24,658 nucleotides of DNA from Yoonia sp. Its GTDB lineage: Bacteria > Pseudomonadota > Alphaproteobacteria > Rhodobacterales > Rhodobacteraceae. The notes below the pieces were generated by a model, which ran no database searches, was not told the origin of the DNA, and worked only from the letters and a program-made list of their open reading frames with translations. Below, piece after piece: positions 15,995 to 23,968 of the stretch; position 1 is the first letter of the stretch; each line of letters starts with the position of its first letter. The stretch is from the NCBI GenBank assembly GCA_020627605.1, contig JAHDGO010000002.1, forward strand, positions 1 through 24,658, given 5' to 3'. The position numbers and the translations under genes were made by a program.

Positions 15995-16810
15995 ATGGAA
16001 CGAATTCGCGCTGCAATCGACAAGGCCCGCCAGGAACGCCAGCAAACCGGTGCGCCGACGGCGGATCTGTCGCGCAAGCCAAGCGATGGGCTCGTCGGTG
16101 ATACCAAGACCGGCATGGCCGCATGGCTGGCCCTGCGCACCACCGACGTCAGCAACAAACAGCTCAAAAGTACGCGCGTCATTACGGACAGGTCAGACCG
16201 CCGGTCTGCCCCGTTTGATCTGATGCGCACCAAGCTGCTGCACGAGATCAAGGCAAAGGGCTGGCGTCGGATCGCGCTGACCTCCCCATCCAACAGCTGT
16301 GGCAAGACCGTTGTCTGCCTGAACCTTGCCTACAGTCTGGCTCGCCAGACCGATCTGCGCGTGATGCTGATCGAGCTTGATCTGCGCCGCCCGTCCCTGT
16401 CGCGCCGGTTGCATCTGGGCGATCACCTCGATTTCTCGCGCGCACTGGCGCAGAAGACGCCGCCGGAAGAACATATCGTCAGGGTCAATGCCAGCCTTGC
16501 CGTGGCACCGACAAAAGCCGCCCCGAACCCCGCGGAATTGTTGCAAGGCACCGCCGCGGCCCATGTCATTGATGATATCGAGGCGCGCTACAAACCTGAT
16601 GTCATGCTGTTTGATATGGCGCCCATGCTGTCAGTTGATGACACGATGGCCTTTGTCGATCAGGCTGATGCAACCTTGCTGGTGGCAGCGGCAGAGGCGA
16701 CGACAGCCTCTGACATTGCGCGGTGCCAGCAGGACCTGGAGGATCGGACCAACCTGCTGGGGACCGTTCTGAACAGTTGCCGGTATCTGGAACAGTCCAA
16801 GGGTTACTGA
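15995..16810 (+). CDS. BY-kinase-like (CpsD/CapB/Wzc-type) P-loop ATPase, possibly divergent
   Basis: This 271-residue cytoplasmic protein has the BY-kinase layout: a helical N-terminus, FDLMRTKLLHEI (74-85), a Walker A region TSPSNSCGKT (96-105, K104) followed by VVCLNLAYSLA, a Walker A' region MLIELDLRRP (124-133), and Walker B DVMLFDMAP (202-210, D207). Two points are unusual. The first acidic residue of the A' motif is E127 rather than the normal Asp (IDxDxR), and there is no C-terminal tyrosine cluster, only Y264 and Y271. It could still hydrolyse ATP and control the Wzz protein, but autophosphorylation in the usual Tyr-rich tail is doubtful. It is the last gene of the ATPase-Wzz operon and ends 17 bp from the converging glycosyltransferase gene. 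Confidence 0.9.
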   Translation: MERIRAAIDKARQERQQTGAPTADLSRKPSDGLVGDTKTGMAAWLALRTTDVSNKQLKSTRVITDRSDRRSAPFDLMRTKLLHEIKAKGWRRIALTSPSNSCGKTVVCLNLAYSLARQTDLRVMLIELDLRRPSLSRRLHLGDHLDFSRALAQKTPPEEHIVRVNASLAVAPTKAAPNPAELLQGTAAAHVIDDIEARYKPDVMLFDMAPMLSVDDTMAFVDQADATLLVAAAEATTASDIARCQQDLEDRTNLLGTVLNSCRYLEQSKGY

Positions 16811-16827
16811 CCGCCAACTCGTGCCGA

Positions 16828-17622
16828 TCAGTTTGCGCCGGATTTCCCGCGCTTGCGCAAGGCGTCAATCGCCAGCGCTGGCATGATCAGGGCGCATTGC
16901 GCGTAGCGCAGCACCAGCCGCTTTGGGTTCGTCATCATCCGCCAGACCCATTCCAACGCAAAGCGCCGGACCCATGCTGGCGCGCGGGTCTGTGTGCCTG
17001 CCAGAAAGTCCAGACCGGCGCCAATTGATACCCACCCCAGTGCAGGTGCGCGGTCGCGCCCGCGTGCGGCAAGGATTTCCTGCTTTGGTGCGCCAAGTGC
17101 GAGAAACACCAGCCTTGCGCCGCTGGCCGCCACATCGTCAATCAACTGATCGGCCAGATCGCTTTGCGGATCGAACGGGAAAGGCGGTGAGAAGGTGCCG
17201 GCAACCTGCAGTCCCGGCGCCTTTTCCTGAAGCGCTGCCGCAGCGGCGGCAAGCGCGTCGTCAGTGCTGCCAAGCAGGGCGACAGGTGTTCCGGTTTCGG
17301 CAGCCAGCTTTGCCAGCGGCACCACGGCATCTGATCCGGGAACAAGGTCAACGGGCGCTTTGGCCAGTTTGGACAGCCAGACAATCGGGTTGCCATCCGC
17401 CACGACAAAATCCTGCGCGGCATAGGCGTCACGAAATACACCGGGGCTGCGCAGCTTGACCAGATGATCAAGGTTGACTGTCGCAAGGGCAAAGCCTGCC
17501 CCGGCCACCATCCGGCCTTTGGCCAGTTGCAGGAGTGTGGCCATATCGGTGACATTCACGCCAAGACGATAGGCCCCGCCTGCGACGTCAATTTCAAACA
17601 CTGGTGCTGGTGTGTCGGTCAC
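16828..17622 (-). CDS. WecG/TagA/CpsF-family glycosyltransferase (GT26)
   Basis: This 264-residue protein has the family's N-terminal LATVNLDHLVK (46-56), an acceptor/donor region FVVADGNPIVW (72-82), VPGSDAV (94-100), GAPKQEI (177-183), and GAGLDFLAGTQTRAP (201-215) followed by EWVWRM and PKRLVLRY. These enzymes add a sugar (ManNAc or ManNAcA in characterised members) to a lipid-linked intermediate at the inner face of the membrane; the sugar here is unknown. The start is GTG with AAAGGGG 7 nt upstream. It is the distal gene of the minus-strand group containing the small membrane protein and the polymerase, and probably makes an early step of the EPS repeat unit. Confidence 0.93.
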   Translation of the reverse strand: MTDTPAPVFEIDVAGGAYRLGVNVTDMATLLQLAKGRMVAGAGFALATVNLDHLVKLRSPGVFRDAYAAQDFVVADGNPIVWLSKLAKAPVDLVPGSDAVVPLAKLAAETGTPVALLGSTDDALAAAAAALQEKAPGLQVAGTFSPPFPFDPQSDLADQLIDDVAASGARLVFLALGAPKQEILAARGRDRAPALGWVSIGAGLDFLAGTQTRAPAWVRRFALEWVWRMMTNPKRLVLRYAQCALIMPALAIDALRKRGKSGAN

Positions 17623-17697
17623 CGGGGAACCCCTTTGTTTCTGGTCGGTCCTGTCAGCCAGGCCGCAGCGCAGATATGCCTTGCCGGCTGCGGAATG

Positions 17698-18315
17698 TCA
17701 GCCTTCATTTGTTTGCAACCGTCTGTTCCGGCGCGAAAGCCACAGACCCCACCCCATGATGATCAAGGGGCCCGGTGCCTCGAGCAGGAAGTTGACCTTG
17801 ACCGAGCCGAAGGCGGCTGGCAGGCGCATCCCGATCATCGCATCCACCTGATGCATCCCGACCGCGCGCACCAGCACAAAACCACAGACAAACATCGCAC
17901 CCAACAGTGGGATGGCGGACCGTCGCAACGTGCCACGCAACAGGATCAGGAAGAAGACCCCGCCAAGCACGACAAACACCAGCAGCCCGATGATCAGCCC
18001 CGCCTGCAAGCTGCGCCTTGCATCATACCAGCCTTGAATTTGGGCGGCACAGCGGCCAGCGGTCGTCAGCAGGGTTTGCAGATCAAGCTGTTTGTTGATC
18101 GCCAAAAAGGCCAGTCCGAGAGCGAGCAGCGCCCAAAAGACCCGTTCACGTGTGGCACTTTCTGCAGGAAAGGCCGCCAGCTGCATGGTCCGCGCCGATA
18201 TGATCGCCGCCGACGCGTAAATCACGACGGTGATCCATCCCCAGATCGTTGGGTCACCGATTGTGGGCGACCAGTTCTCTGCGGTGCAGCTGGCGATGGC
18301 GACGATATTATCCAT
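17698..18315 (-). CDS. Small polytopic membrane protein of unknown function
   Basis: This 205-residue protein has about five hydrophobic segments (roughly 26-42, 60-78, 107-128, 139-155 and 178-195). Conserved-looking soluble motifs lie between them: WSPTIGDP (15-22), INKQLDLQTLL (73-83) and QGWYDARRSLQAG (94-106). I recall similar proteins in other roseobacter genomes, sometimes carrying an unsupported 'isopropylmalate isomerase' label; nothing here supports that enzyme. It has no catalytic signature that I can name. It is encoded between the GT26 gene (75 bp away) and the polymerase (68 bp away) in the same direction, so a role in EPS assembly is the natural guess, but this rests on position only. 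Confidence 0.8.
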   Translation of the reverse strand: MDNIVAIASCTAENWSPTIGDPTIWGWITVVIYASAAIISARTMQLAAFPAESATRERVFWALLALGLAFLAINKQLDLQTLLTTAGRCAAQIQGWYDARRSLQAGLIIGLLVFVVLGGVFFLILLRGTLRRSAIPLLGAMFVCGFVLVRAVGMHQVDAMIGMRLPAAFGSVKVNFLLEAPGPLIIMGWGLWLSRRNRRLQTNEG

Positions 18316-18383
18316 GGCTCAACCCAAAATATCCTGCGGCATCCTGCAAATGCCCAATCCACCTAAGCGTCATTGGGTCACAG

Positions 18384-19868
18384 TCAGCGCCGCCGGCGGG
18401 CAAAGCCGTCCTCGGTCTCTGCATGTGGCGTCACCAGTGGAGGTTTGGCGGGGGCCGCTGTGCCATCGCGGCGTTTGCGGACATGGACGGGCTTTGGTGT
18501 ATTGTCGGCATCTTCCAGATCGTCTTCCTCCGACGGTGCAAGCCCCGGCCGCACCGCCAGCAGCATCCCTGCCATCAGCCAGGTCATCGGGCGTTGCGAA
18601 GAGTTCGGGATCAGGTCAACAAGGTTGGCCGCCAGCATCAGCGCAATGCCATAGATAATCGCGGCGTCGGGGAATTCCTTGCCGCGCTTTCGCATCGTAA
18701 ACAGGCGAAACAGAGGCAGGGTGAACAAACCAAACACGCAGATATAACCGACCCAGCCCATGGTGCCGATGATGATGATCCAATAGCCATCGGTGACAGT
18801 GACGAGATCGCCCGTTTCAGAATCAAACACGTGGTTGCGCAGCCAACTGCCCCAGCCGAACCAAGGCTTTTCGGACGCTCTGGCAAGAAGAACATCTTCG
18901 TTGAAGAACCTGAAATACAGCGATCCGGCCCGCTCCTCCTGCACCATTCTGGCATAATCGAGCAGCGTTTCGGTCGGGACCATCTCGTTTGCGCGCAGCA
19001 CCGGATAAGTCAACACAAAGGTAGCGCAGACGAGAATGGCCCACCCCTTCAGTCTGGTCCCTGAGAACAGGACCAATGGGATGAACAAGAGAGCCAGCAC
19101 AATCGCACCCAGCGTCTTGCAGAGGATCAGGACGATCATCAGGTAGACCAGAAAGACGATATATTGTGATCGTGATCCTTTGGCCCCGCGCAACAACACC
19201 GCTGATGCCGTCGCCGCAAGAAGTGCAAAGGTGGCCACAATCAACCCGTGCCCCATAAAGACCACCGGCCTGAAGCCGCCAAAGCGGATCTGCTGACCAA
19301 AGAGGTCCGGGAAATAGCCGTAGAACCAGAAACTGAAGATCGGCGTCAAACGTGTTTCCAGCACCATCGGCACCGAATAGATCAGCCCGCAGTAGGTAAA
19401 TATCTTGACGAAGTCCTGTCTGGCCTCGGCTGTTGCCAGAAACTGATAGCCGAGGATAAACGGCAGAGCGATGATCCCGATCCGCATGAAGTCCCCGATA
19501 CTGTCGCGCAGCGACAAAGGGGGCAGACCCAAACGCCCCCAAAAGACCGGTTCAAGGTTGGTGAAGACAGTGCCGAACGGGCTTAGCACAAGAACAACCA
19601 GCAACACCGCTGCAATGCGCGACTGTGGCAACAGCCTGACTTTTTGCTTGGCCACCGTCATCATCAGCAGAAGCGCCGTTACACTGGGCAGCGAATATTT
19701 GTTCATCTGCGGCACAAGCGGCAGATCGAAATAGGCCTTTTCTGGCAGAAACATGAATGCGCCAAGCATGGACCAGACCAAGGCGCGATGCGGCGGCATC
19801 CGCTTGAACAGGATCAACATCACAATCGGCCACAAGAACAGCACAAGAAAGGCAAGAGGGTTTGGCAT
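18384..19868 (-). CDS. O-antigen ligase / Wzy-like polymerase family membrane protein
   Basis: This 494-residue protein is strongly hydrophobic over about residues 1-440, with some 10-12 membrane segments. A large extracytoplasmic loop contains RFFNEDVL and PWFGWG (near 335), the pattern typical of the Wzy_C family of O-antigen ligases and EPS polymerases. The last 45 residues are soluble: an acidic stretch (EEDDLEDAD), then a basic, Pro-rich tail ending in Arg residues. The tail may contact the Wzz or kinase proteins. The likely role is joining lipid-linked repeat units in the periplasm. GAAGGA precedes the ATG closely. Ligase and polymerase cannot be told apart by sequence alone; with a flippase and a Wzz protein nearby, polymerase is more likely. 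Confidence 0.9.
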   Translation of the reverse strand: MPNPLAFLVLFLWPIVMLILFKRMPPHRALVWSMLGAFMFLPEKAYFDLPLVPQMNKYSLPSVTALLLMMTVAKQKVRLLPQSRIAAVLLVVLVLSPFGTVFTNLEPVFWGRLGLPPLSLRDSIGDFMRIGIIALPFILGYQFLATAEARQDFVKIFTYCGLIYSVPMVLETRLTPIFSFWFYGYFPDLFGQQIRFGGFRPVVFMGHGLIVATFALLAATASAVLLRGAKGSRSQYIVFLVYLMIVLILCKTLGAIVLALLFIPLVLFSGTRLKGWAILVCATFVLTYPVLRANEMVPTETLLDYARMVQEERAGSLYFRFFNEDVLLARASEKPWFGWGSWLRNHVFDSETGDLVTVTDGYWIIIIGTMGWVGYICVFGLFTLPLFRLFTMRKRGKEFPDAAIIYGIALMLAANLVDLIPNSSQRPMTWLMAGMLLAVRPGLAPSEEDDLEDADNTPKPVHVRKRRDGTAAPAKPPLVTPHAETEDGFARRRR

Positions 19869-20167
19869 GAATCCTTCGGCCGCACAGATCAGAACACTTG
19901 CGTCCTATCATGCGGCACGCAGGCTTGTCGCGACCGAATTCTGTGCGACCTGCCTTGTTTGTCGCCGCACGGCCATCTCTGCACTATGCGGATGCAATTG
20001 ACTGGTATAACACCGTCGCCGGGGGGAGTAGATATTCTGCCGACCGGTGTGCATTTGTTTGAGTTGATAGATATGATCAGGACTGGCCGTGTTTTTCGCG
20101 CCTTGAAAGGACGACAGCGGTTTTGTGAACCAGCGCTGATCCCCCCCATGCACAAAGGTGCCGCAAC
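19869..20167. other. Divergent intergenic region between polymerase and flippase (299 bp)
   Basis: This stretch must hold the promoters of both neighbours. I see no gene of its own. A TATGAT hexamer (20072-20077) is a possible plus-strand -10 without a good -35. AAGGTG lies 7 nt before the flippase ATG. I found no strong dyad, and none of the GGCAACTT-type repeats seen at 13.1 kb. Confidence 0.45.
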
Positions 20168-21568
20168 ATGATGCCCTTTGGACAACGGATGCGCCGCCTG
20201 TTTGCCGATGGTGGATTGCGCAGCAAGATCATGACCTCGGCGGCCCTGTTCAGCCTTGTCTTTGTGGTTGGTATTCTGGTGCGGATCGTATCGACCGTTG
20301 TTTTGACCCGCCTGCTTGCGCCAGAGGTTTTTGGCGTCTTTGCCGTCGTCTTTATGTTCATCCACATTATCGAACAGTTCTCTGACATCGGCTTGCGCCC
20401 CCTGATCCTGACCCGTGAAGGCGAGTTGGACGACGACTTCTTGCGCGCCTGCTGGACCGCACAGATCCTTCGCGGTTTGCTGATCCTTGTGCTGTGCCAG
20501 TTGATCGCGCTTGGCCTTTACTGGGGGCAGACATCGGCGCTGTTCCCGGCGGACTCGAGTTATGGCGACCCCGCCTTGCCGCTGGCGGTGGCTGCCATCG
20601 GCGCCTATTCGATCTTCAACGGTTTCATCTCCACCCGCAAATTCGTCTACGAGAGGGAAATGAAATTCGGGCAGGTCACCAAGGAAGGTCTGATTTCGAC
20701 CGTGACCTCCGCCATCATCACGATCGCGCTGGCCTACTGGCTGCGCAGCATCTGGGCGCTGGTCTGGGGCTTTGTTGCGGCCACGCTGCTGAACGTTTTC
20801 ATGAGTTATGCGATGTACCGCGGTGCGCGCATGGGGCTCAACTGGGATTGGGAAAATTTCAAGATCATCATTGCGCGTGGTAAATGGGTTGTGGGCCAAT
20901 CGGCCCTGTCGTCCATCATCTCTGTCGCTGACAAGATGATCCTTGGTTTCGCGATGTCGGCCAGCACATTCGGGTTTTACTACATTGCAAAGCAGATCGC
21001 CGAGTTGGTGGAGCAATTCCTGATCCGCCTGCACATGCAGATGGGGTTGCAGGTGTTCACCGCACTGCAGGAAGACGGCGAAGTCACCGGCCTGCGTCGC
21101 CGCTACTACCGTTATCGTTTGGTCTTCGACGGGCTGGCGATGTTCTCTGCCGGGGCCTTCCTGACCTTTGCGCCAACACTGGTCGAGATCGTCTATGATG
21201 ACCGCTATGCCGAAGTTGGCGGCATGATCCAGATCTTTGCAGTCGGGCTTGTGCTGATCGGTCCCGGTCTGCTGCGCGAGGCGTTCATCGCGCAGCGCCA
21301 GTTCAGAGAGATGGCGATGCTGACGCTGGTCCGCGCCGTCGCGATCTGGGGTGGCCTCTTCATCGCCATTCTGGTGTTTAACTCGGTAATTGCCGCGCTC
21401 TTTGTCGTCTCGCTGCACCGCATTCCAGAGGTCATCATCCTGTTGGTCATGGGTGACCGCAAGGGGTGGGTGTCATGGTTCAAGGAAATCCGCCTTCTGC
21501 CGCTGGTGCTGGTCGGCATGGCTGTCGGCTGGGGCATGGCAGAAGCCTGGGATTGGGTCGTGGCCTGA
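20168..21568 (+). CDS. Wzx-type polysaccharide flippase (MOP superfamily)
   Basis: This 466-residue protein has about 12-14 predicted membrane segments. After a short basic N-terminus comes the family pattern TRLLAPEVFGVFAVVFMF (47-64), the usual RxLxPxxFGxxA motif of polysaccharide transporters. The loops are short and rich in Arg/Lys on the presumed cytoplasmic side. It should move undecaprenyl-linked repeat units across the inner membrane for polymerisation by the Wzy-like protein at 18384-19868. Two adjacent ATG codons (20168, 20171) are possible starts; AAGGTG favours the first. It stands alone on the plus strand, and its stop is only 2 bp from the stop of the converging SDR gene, so transcription from the two sides may interfere. 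Confidence 0.94.
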   Translation: MMPFGQRMRRLFADGGLRSKIMTSAALFSLVFVVGILVRIVSTVVLTRLLAPEVFGVFAVVFMFIHIIEQFSDIGLRPLILTREGELDDDFLRACWTAQILRGLLILVLCQLIALGLYWGQTSALFPADSSYGDPALPLAVAAIGAYSIFNGFISTRKFVYEREMKFGQVTKEGLISTVTSAIITIALAYWLRSIWALVWGFVAATLLNVFMSYAMYRGARMGLNWDWENFKIIIARGKWVVGQSALSSIISVADKMILGFAMSASTFGFYYIAKQIAELVEQFLIRLHMQMGLQVFTALQEDGEVTGLRRRYYRYRLVFDGLAMFSAGAFLTFAPTLVEIVYDDRYAEVGGMIQIFAVGLVLIGPGLLREAFIAQRQFREMAMLTLVRAVAIWGGLFIAILVFNSVIAALFVVSLHRIPEVIILLVMGDRKGWVSWFKEIRLLPLVLVGMAVGWGMAEAWDWVVA

Positions 21569-21570
21569 CC

Positions 21571-22341
21571 TCAGGACAGGCGCAGCGGCGTTTGACGCCG
21601 CCCGGTCAACCTGTTCAACAGCTTGCGTTTTGCCGATAGCGGCGCAAGCACCTCTGTATCGCGATCAAAGACCCGGCCTGTCAGCATGGGGTCACGCCAA
21701 GTGGCCAGGCGGGCGCCCCACTGCGCGGCATCCTCCGGTGCGATCCCTTCGGGGATTCCCATCTGCGTGCGCAGGGCGCCGGGGATCCAATCGTTGATGA
21801 CGATATCAGGAAACCGGTCCCCGAGATCGGCAATCAGGGCGCGGGTCAGGATGCGCGCCGCCCCTTTCGATACGGAATAGGCCGCAGCTGTCGGTGCCGG
21901 GGCAACGTCAGCGAAGGTGCTGATATTCACGATGCGTCCGTGCCCGCGCGCAATCATGTCAGGCAAGACGGCCAGACAGCAATGCAGCACCCCACCCAGA
22001 TTGATGTCCATCGTCTGGGCAAAGCTTTCAGGGGTTTCATCCAGAATGTCGCGATGGGGGTAAACGGCGGCATTGTTGATCAGAATGTCAGGCGTGCCCC
22101 ATTTGGCGGTGATCTGCGCCATGGCTGCGGTCACCGACGCCGGGTCAGCGACATCGGCGGTCACCGGCAGAAAGCTTTCATCAAGTTCCTCTGACAGGTC
22201 TTGCAATGGTGCGGCACTGCGCCCGATCCCGGCGACCTTTAGGCCTTTGTTGGCGAGTGTGATTGCCAGCGCGCGCCCCAGTCCGGCCCCGGCCCCGGTG
22301 ACAACGGCAACCCCGGATGTGATCCTGTGTTCATCTGCCAT
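21571..22341 (-). CDS. Short-chain dehydrogenase/reductase (SDR)
   Basis: This is a 256-residue classical SDR when read from ATG 22341. It has TGAGAGLG (15-22) for NAD(P) binding, D63 in TADVAD, NNAA (89-92), the catalytic serine S141 in NISTF, and Y155-x3-K159 (YSVSK). An upstream start at 22410 would add 23 residues unlike the fold; 22341 has AAGAGG 6 nt upstream. It overlaps the end of the GMC oxidoreductase gene by 11 nt and so is probably co-translated with it. The substrate is unknown. With a flavoprotein oxidase and a glycosyltransferase in the same operon, reduction of a keto-sugar or keto-lipid made by the flavoprotein is plausible. Confidence 0.93.
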   Translation of the reverse strand: MADEHRITSGVAVVTGAGAGLGRALAITLANKGLKVAGIGRSAAPLQDLSEELDESFLPVTADVADPASVTAAMAQITAKWGTPDILINNAAVYPHRDILDETPESFAQTMDINLGGVLHCCLAVLPDMIARGHGRIVNISTFADVAPAPTAAAYSVSKGAARILTRALIADLGDRFPDIVINDWIPGALRTQMGIPEGIAPEDAAQWGARLATWRDPMLTGRVFDRDTEVLAPLSAKRKLLNRLTGRRQTPLRLS

Positions 22342-23968
22342 CTGCGGCCTCTTGTGTCTGGTGATTGGACATGTGGCGATCGGCGATGATATCGGCCACG
22401 CGCAGCGCATTGGCCGCTATCGTCAAGCTGGGATTGACGCCAAGCGAGGTGGGCATGAATGATCCGTCAGTCACATAGAGGTTGGACAGGTCATGCGCCT
22501 TGCAATCTGGGTCGAGTACGGATGTCGCAGGGTCATCGCCAAAGCGCAGCGTGCCAAGCGGGTGGCCGTGATTGACCATGGGCTTGATCGACAAAAACAT
22601 CATCCGCCAGCGCCCCAAGGCGCGCCTGATCGCCTTGCGCAGCACGCGCTGGCGCTTGTGTACTTCGGGGTCGAGTGTGTGGTGAAAGGTAAAGACCTCT
22701 GGATCGGTCTCGTTCAGCGTGACCCGGTTGTCGGGATGGGGGAAATCCTCCATCTGGGCGACGAAAACATCGGCGTTGCCAAACAACCGTTCGGCAACCA
22801 TCGCCGGGATGCGCAGCAGCCCTTCGATCCGCGAAAACCGGGCAAAGCGCGATTGTACAAATTGCATCCTGAGAAAATTCAGGATGGTCCCGTAATCCGC
22901 GATGTAGCCCATCGCCTGCGTCAGCCCCAGACGGTGGCCGTCGATCAGATAAAAGGCGCGGGTGGAAATGGCGCGGCTTTGACCGATGGGTGCATTGCCG
23001 CGCCTTGGCCAGACAGCGAAGAAATTATTGACGTGAAACATCAGCCCCCGCCCGACCCAGCCACTGCTGTTGGCGCAGCCGTCAGGCGACTGATCTGTGG
23101 ACCGCAGCAACAATGTTGGAGAGCCGAATGACCCCGCAGCAAGCACATAGACCGGGGCAGACAACGTGGTTTCTGCCCTGTGCTGACGGACCCTGATCCC
23201 CGCAATACTGTCGGCTTCTGTCTGGATCAGCGACAAGACCTCGCAATCCGTCAGCAACCCCGCCCTGCCCGTCGCCAGCGCAGGTTCCACCCCGGCAGAG
23301 CGTCCATCCATCTTGCAGCTGCGCGGGCATTTCCCGCCAAGGCAGTTGGCGCAACCGGGCAAGCGCTTTTGCGCGATATGCGACTGATAGGGGGTGATGC
23401 CGCAGGCCTGAAAATCGGCCATCATGGCCTGTTCTGCTTCGGTCAGCTCTGGCGGGTTGTGCAGGCTGGGCGAGGGCACGTCTGAGAGCGGGTCTTCGGT
23501 GCCATGCACGAACAGATAGTCTTCGGCCTTGTGAAAATAGGGCAGCAGAGACGTGAACCCGACAGGCCAGCCACCGGTGGGATGGGCGGAGGCAGGTGTG
23601 GCGTCCAGATCATGGGGTTCCGGGCGTTCGAGGGCTGCCGCATAAAACACGGATGATCCGCCGACCCCGCTGCCAAGGGCCGCGAAATAACGGTTGGTCA
23701 GTTTGCCGTCATGGGCTTCCACCTGTTTTGGCCAATAGCCGCGCAGCTGTCTGGCAGTGGCACCGGTGACGGCATCACTATAGGGTTGTCGTTCCGTCCG
23801 GTGACCGGCGGGGCCCTTTTCAACAAAAAGCACCGACAGGCCGCGTTCGGTCAGGCCGCGCCCGACAAGGCCGCCGCCCATGCCGGCACCAATGACAATC
23901 ACGTCCCAGGTTTCTGACTGGGCCTCTGCCAGCGACAGGGGTGCGGGTGGGTTTGGTCTATCGTCCAC
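22331..23968 (-). CDS. GMC-family FAD-dependent oxidoreductase
   Basis: This 545-residue protein has an N-terminal FAD-binding motif VIGAGMGGG (25-33) with E50 at the ribose position, GSGVGGSSVFYA (99-110), AAGSFGSPTLLLRS (277-290), and a C-terminal GMC domain with HPLGTLRFG (H469), YVTDGSFMPTSLGVNPSLTIAAN (N512 as the second catalytic residue). Four cysteines at 206, 209, 214 and 218 (C-x2-C-x4-C-x3-C) resemble the cysteine cluster of some long-chain alcohol oxidase/dehydrogenase-like GMC proteins. I see no signal peptide, so it is likely cytoplasmic or membrane-associated. It starts with GTG, with AGGGG 7 nt upstream, inside the last codons of the glycosyltransferase gene. Family members oxidise alcohols, sugars or sterols; here the operon suggests a sugar or lipid carrier intermediate. 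Confidence 0.93.
   Translation of the reverse strand: MDDRPNPPAPLSLAEAQSETWDVIVIGAGMGGGLVGRGLTERGLSVLFVEKGPAGHRTERQPYSDAVTGATARQLRGYWPKQVEAHDGKLTNRYFAALGSGVGGSSVFYAAALERPEPHDLDATPASAHPTGGWPVGFTSLLPYFHKAEDYLFVHGTEDPLSDVPSPSLHNPPELTEAEQAMMADFQACGITPYQSHIAQKRLPGCANCLGGKCPRSCKMDGRSAGVEPALATGRAGLLTDCEVLSLIQTEADSIAGIRVRQHRAETTLSAPVYVLAAGSFGSPTLLLRSTDQSPDGCANSSGWVGRGLMFHVNNFFAVWPRRGNAPIGQSRAISTRAFYLIDGHRLGLTQAMGYIADYGTILNFLRMQFVQSRFARFSRIEGLLRIPAMVAERLFGNADVFVAQMEDFPHPDNRVTLNETDPEVFTFHHTLDPEVHKRQRVLRKAIRRALGRWRMMFLSIKPMVNHGHPLGTLRFGDDPATSVLDPDCKAHDLSNLYVTDGSFMPTSLGVNPSLTIAANALRVADIIADRHMSNHQTQEAADGR

Noticed and set aside
17464..18366. Plus-strand open frame of 300 codons
   Set aside because: Antisense to the GT26 and membrane-protein genes; rich in His, Gln and Pro, with no domain.
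19889..21418. Minus-strand open frame of 509 codons
   Set aside because: Exactly opposite the flippase gene; its Asp/Arg/Gln/His-rich translation is what an antisense reading of a hydrophobic protein gives.
22342..22410. N-terminal extension of the SDR to 22410
   Set aside because: The 23 added residues are out of keeping with the SDR fold and lie inside the GMC gene; ATG 22341 has a good ribosome binding site.
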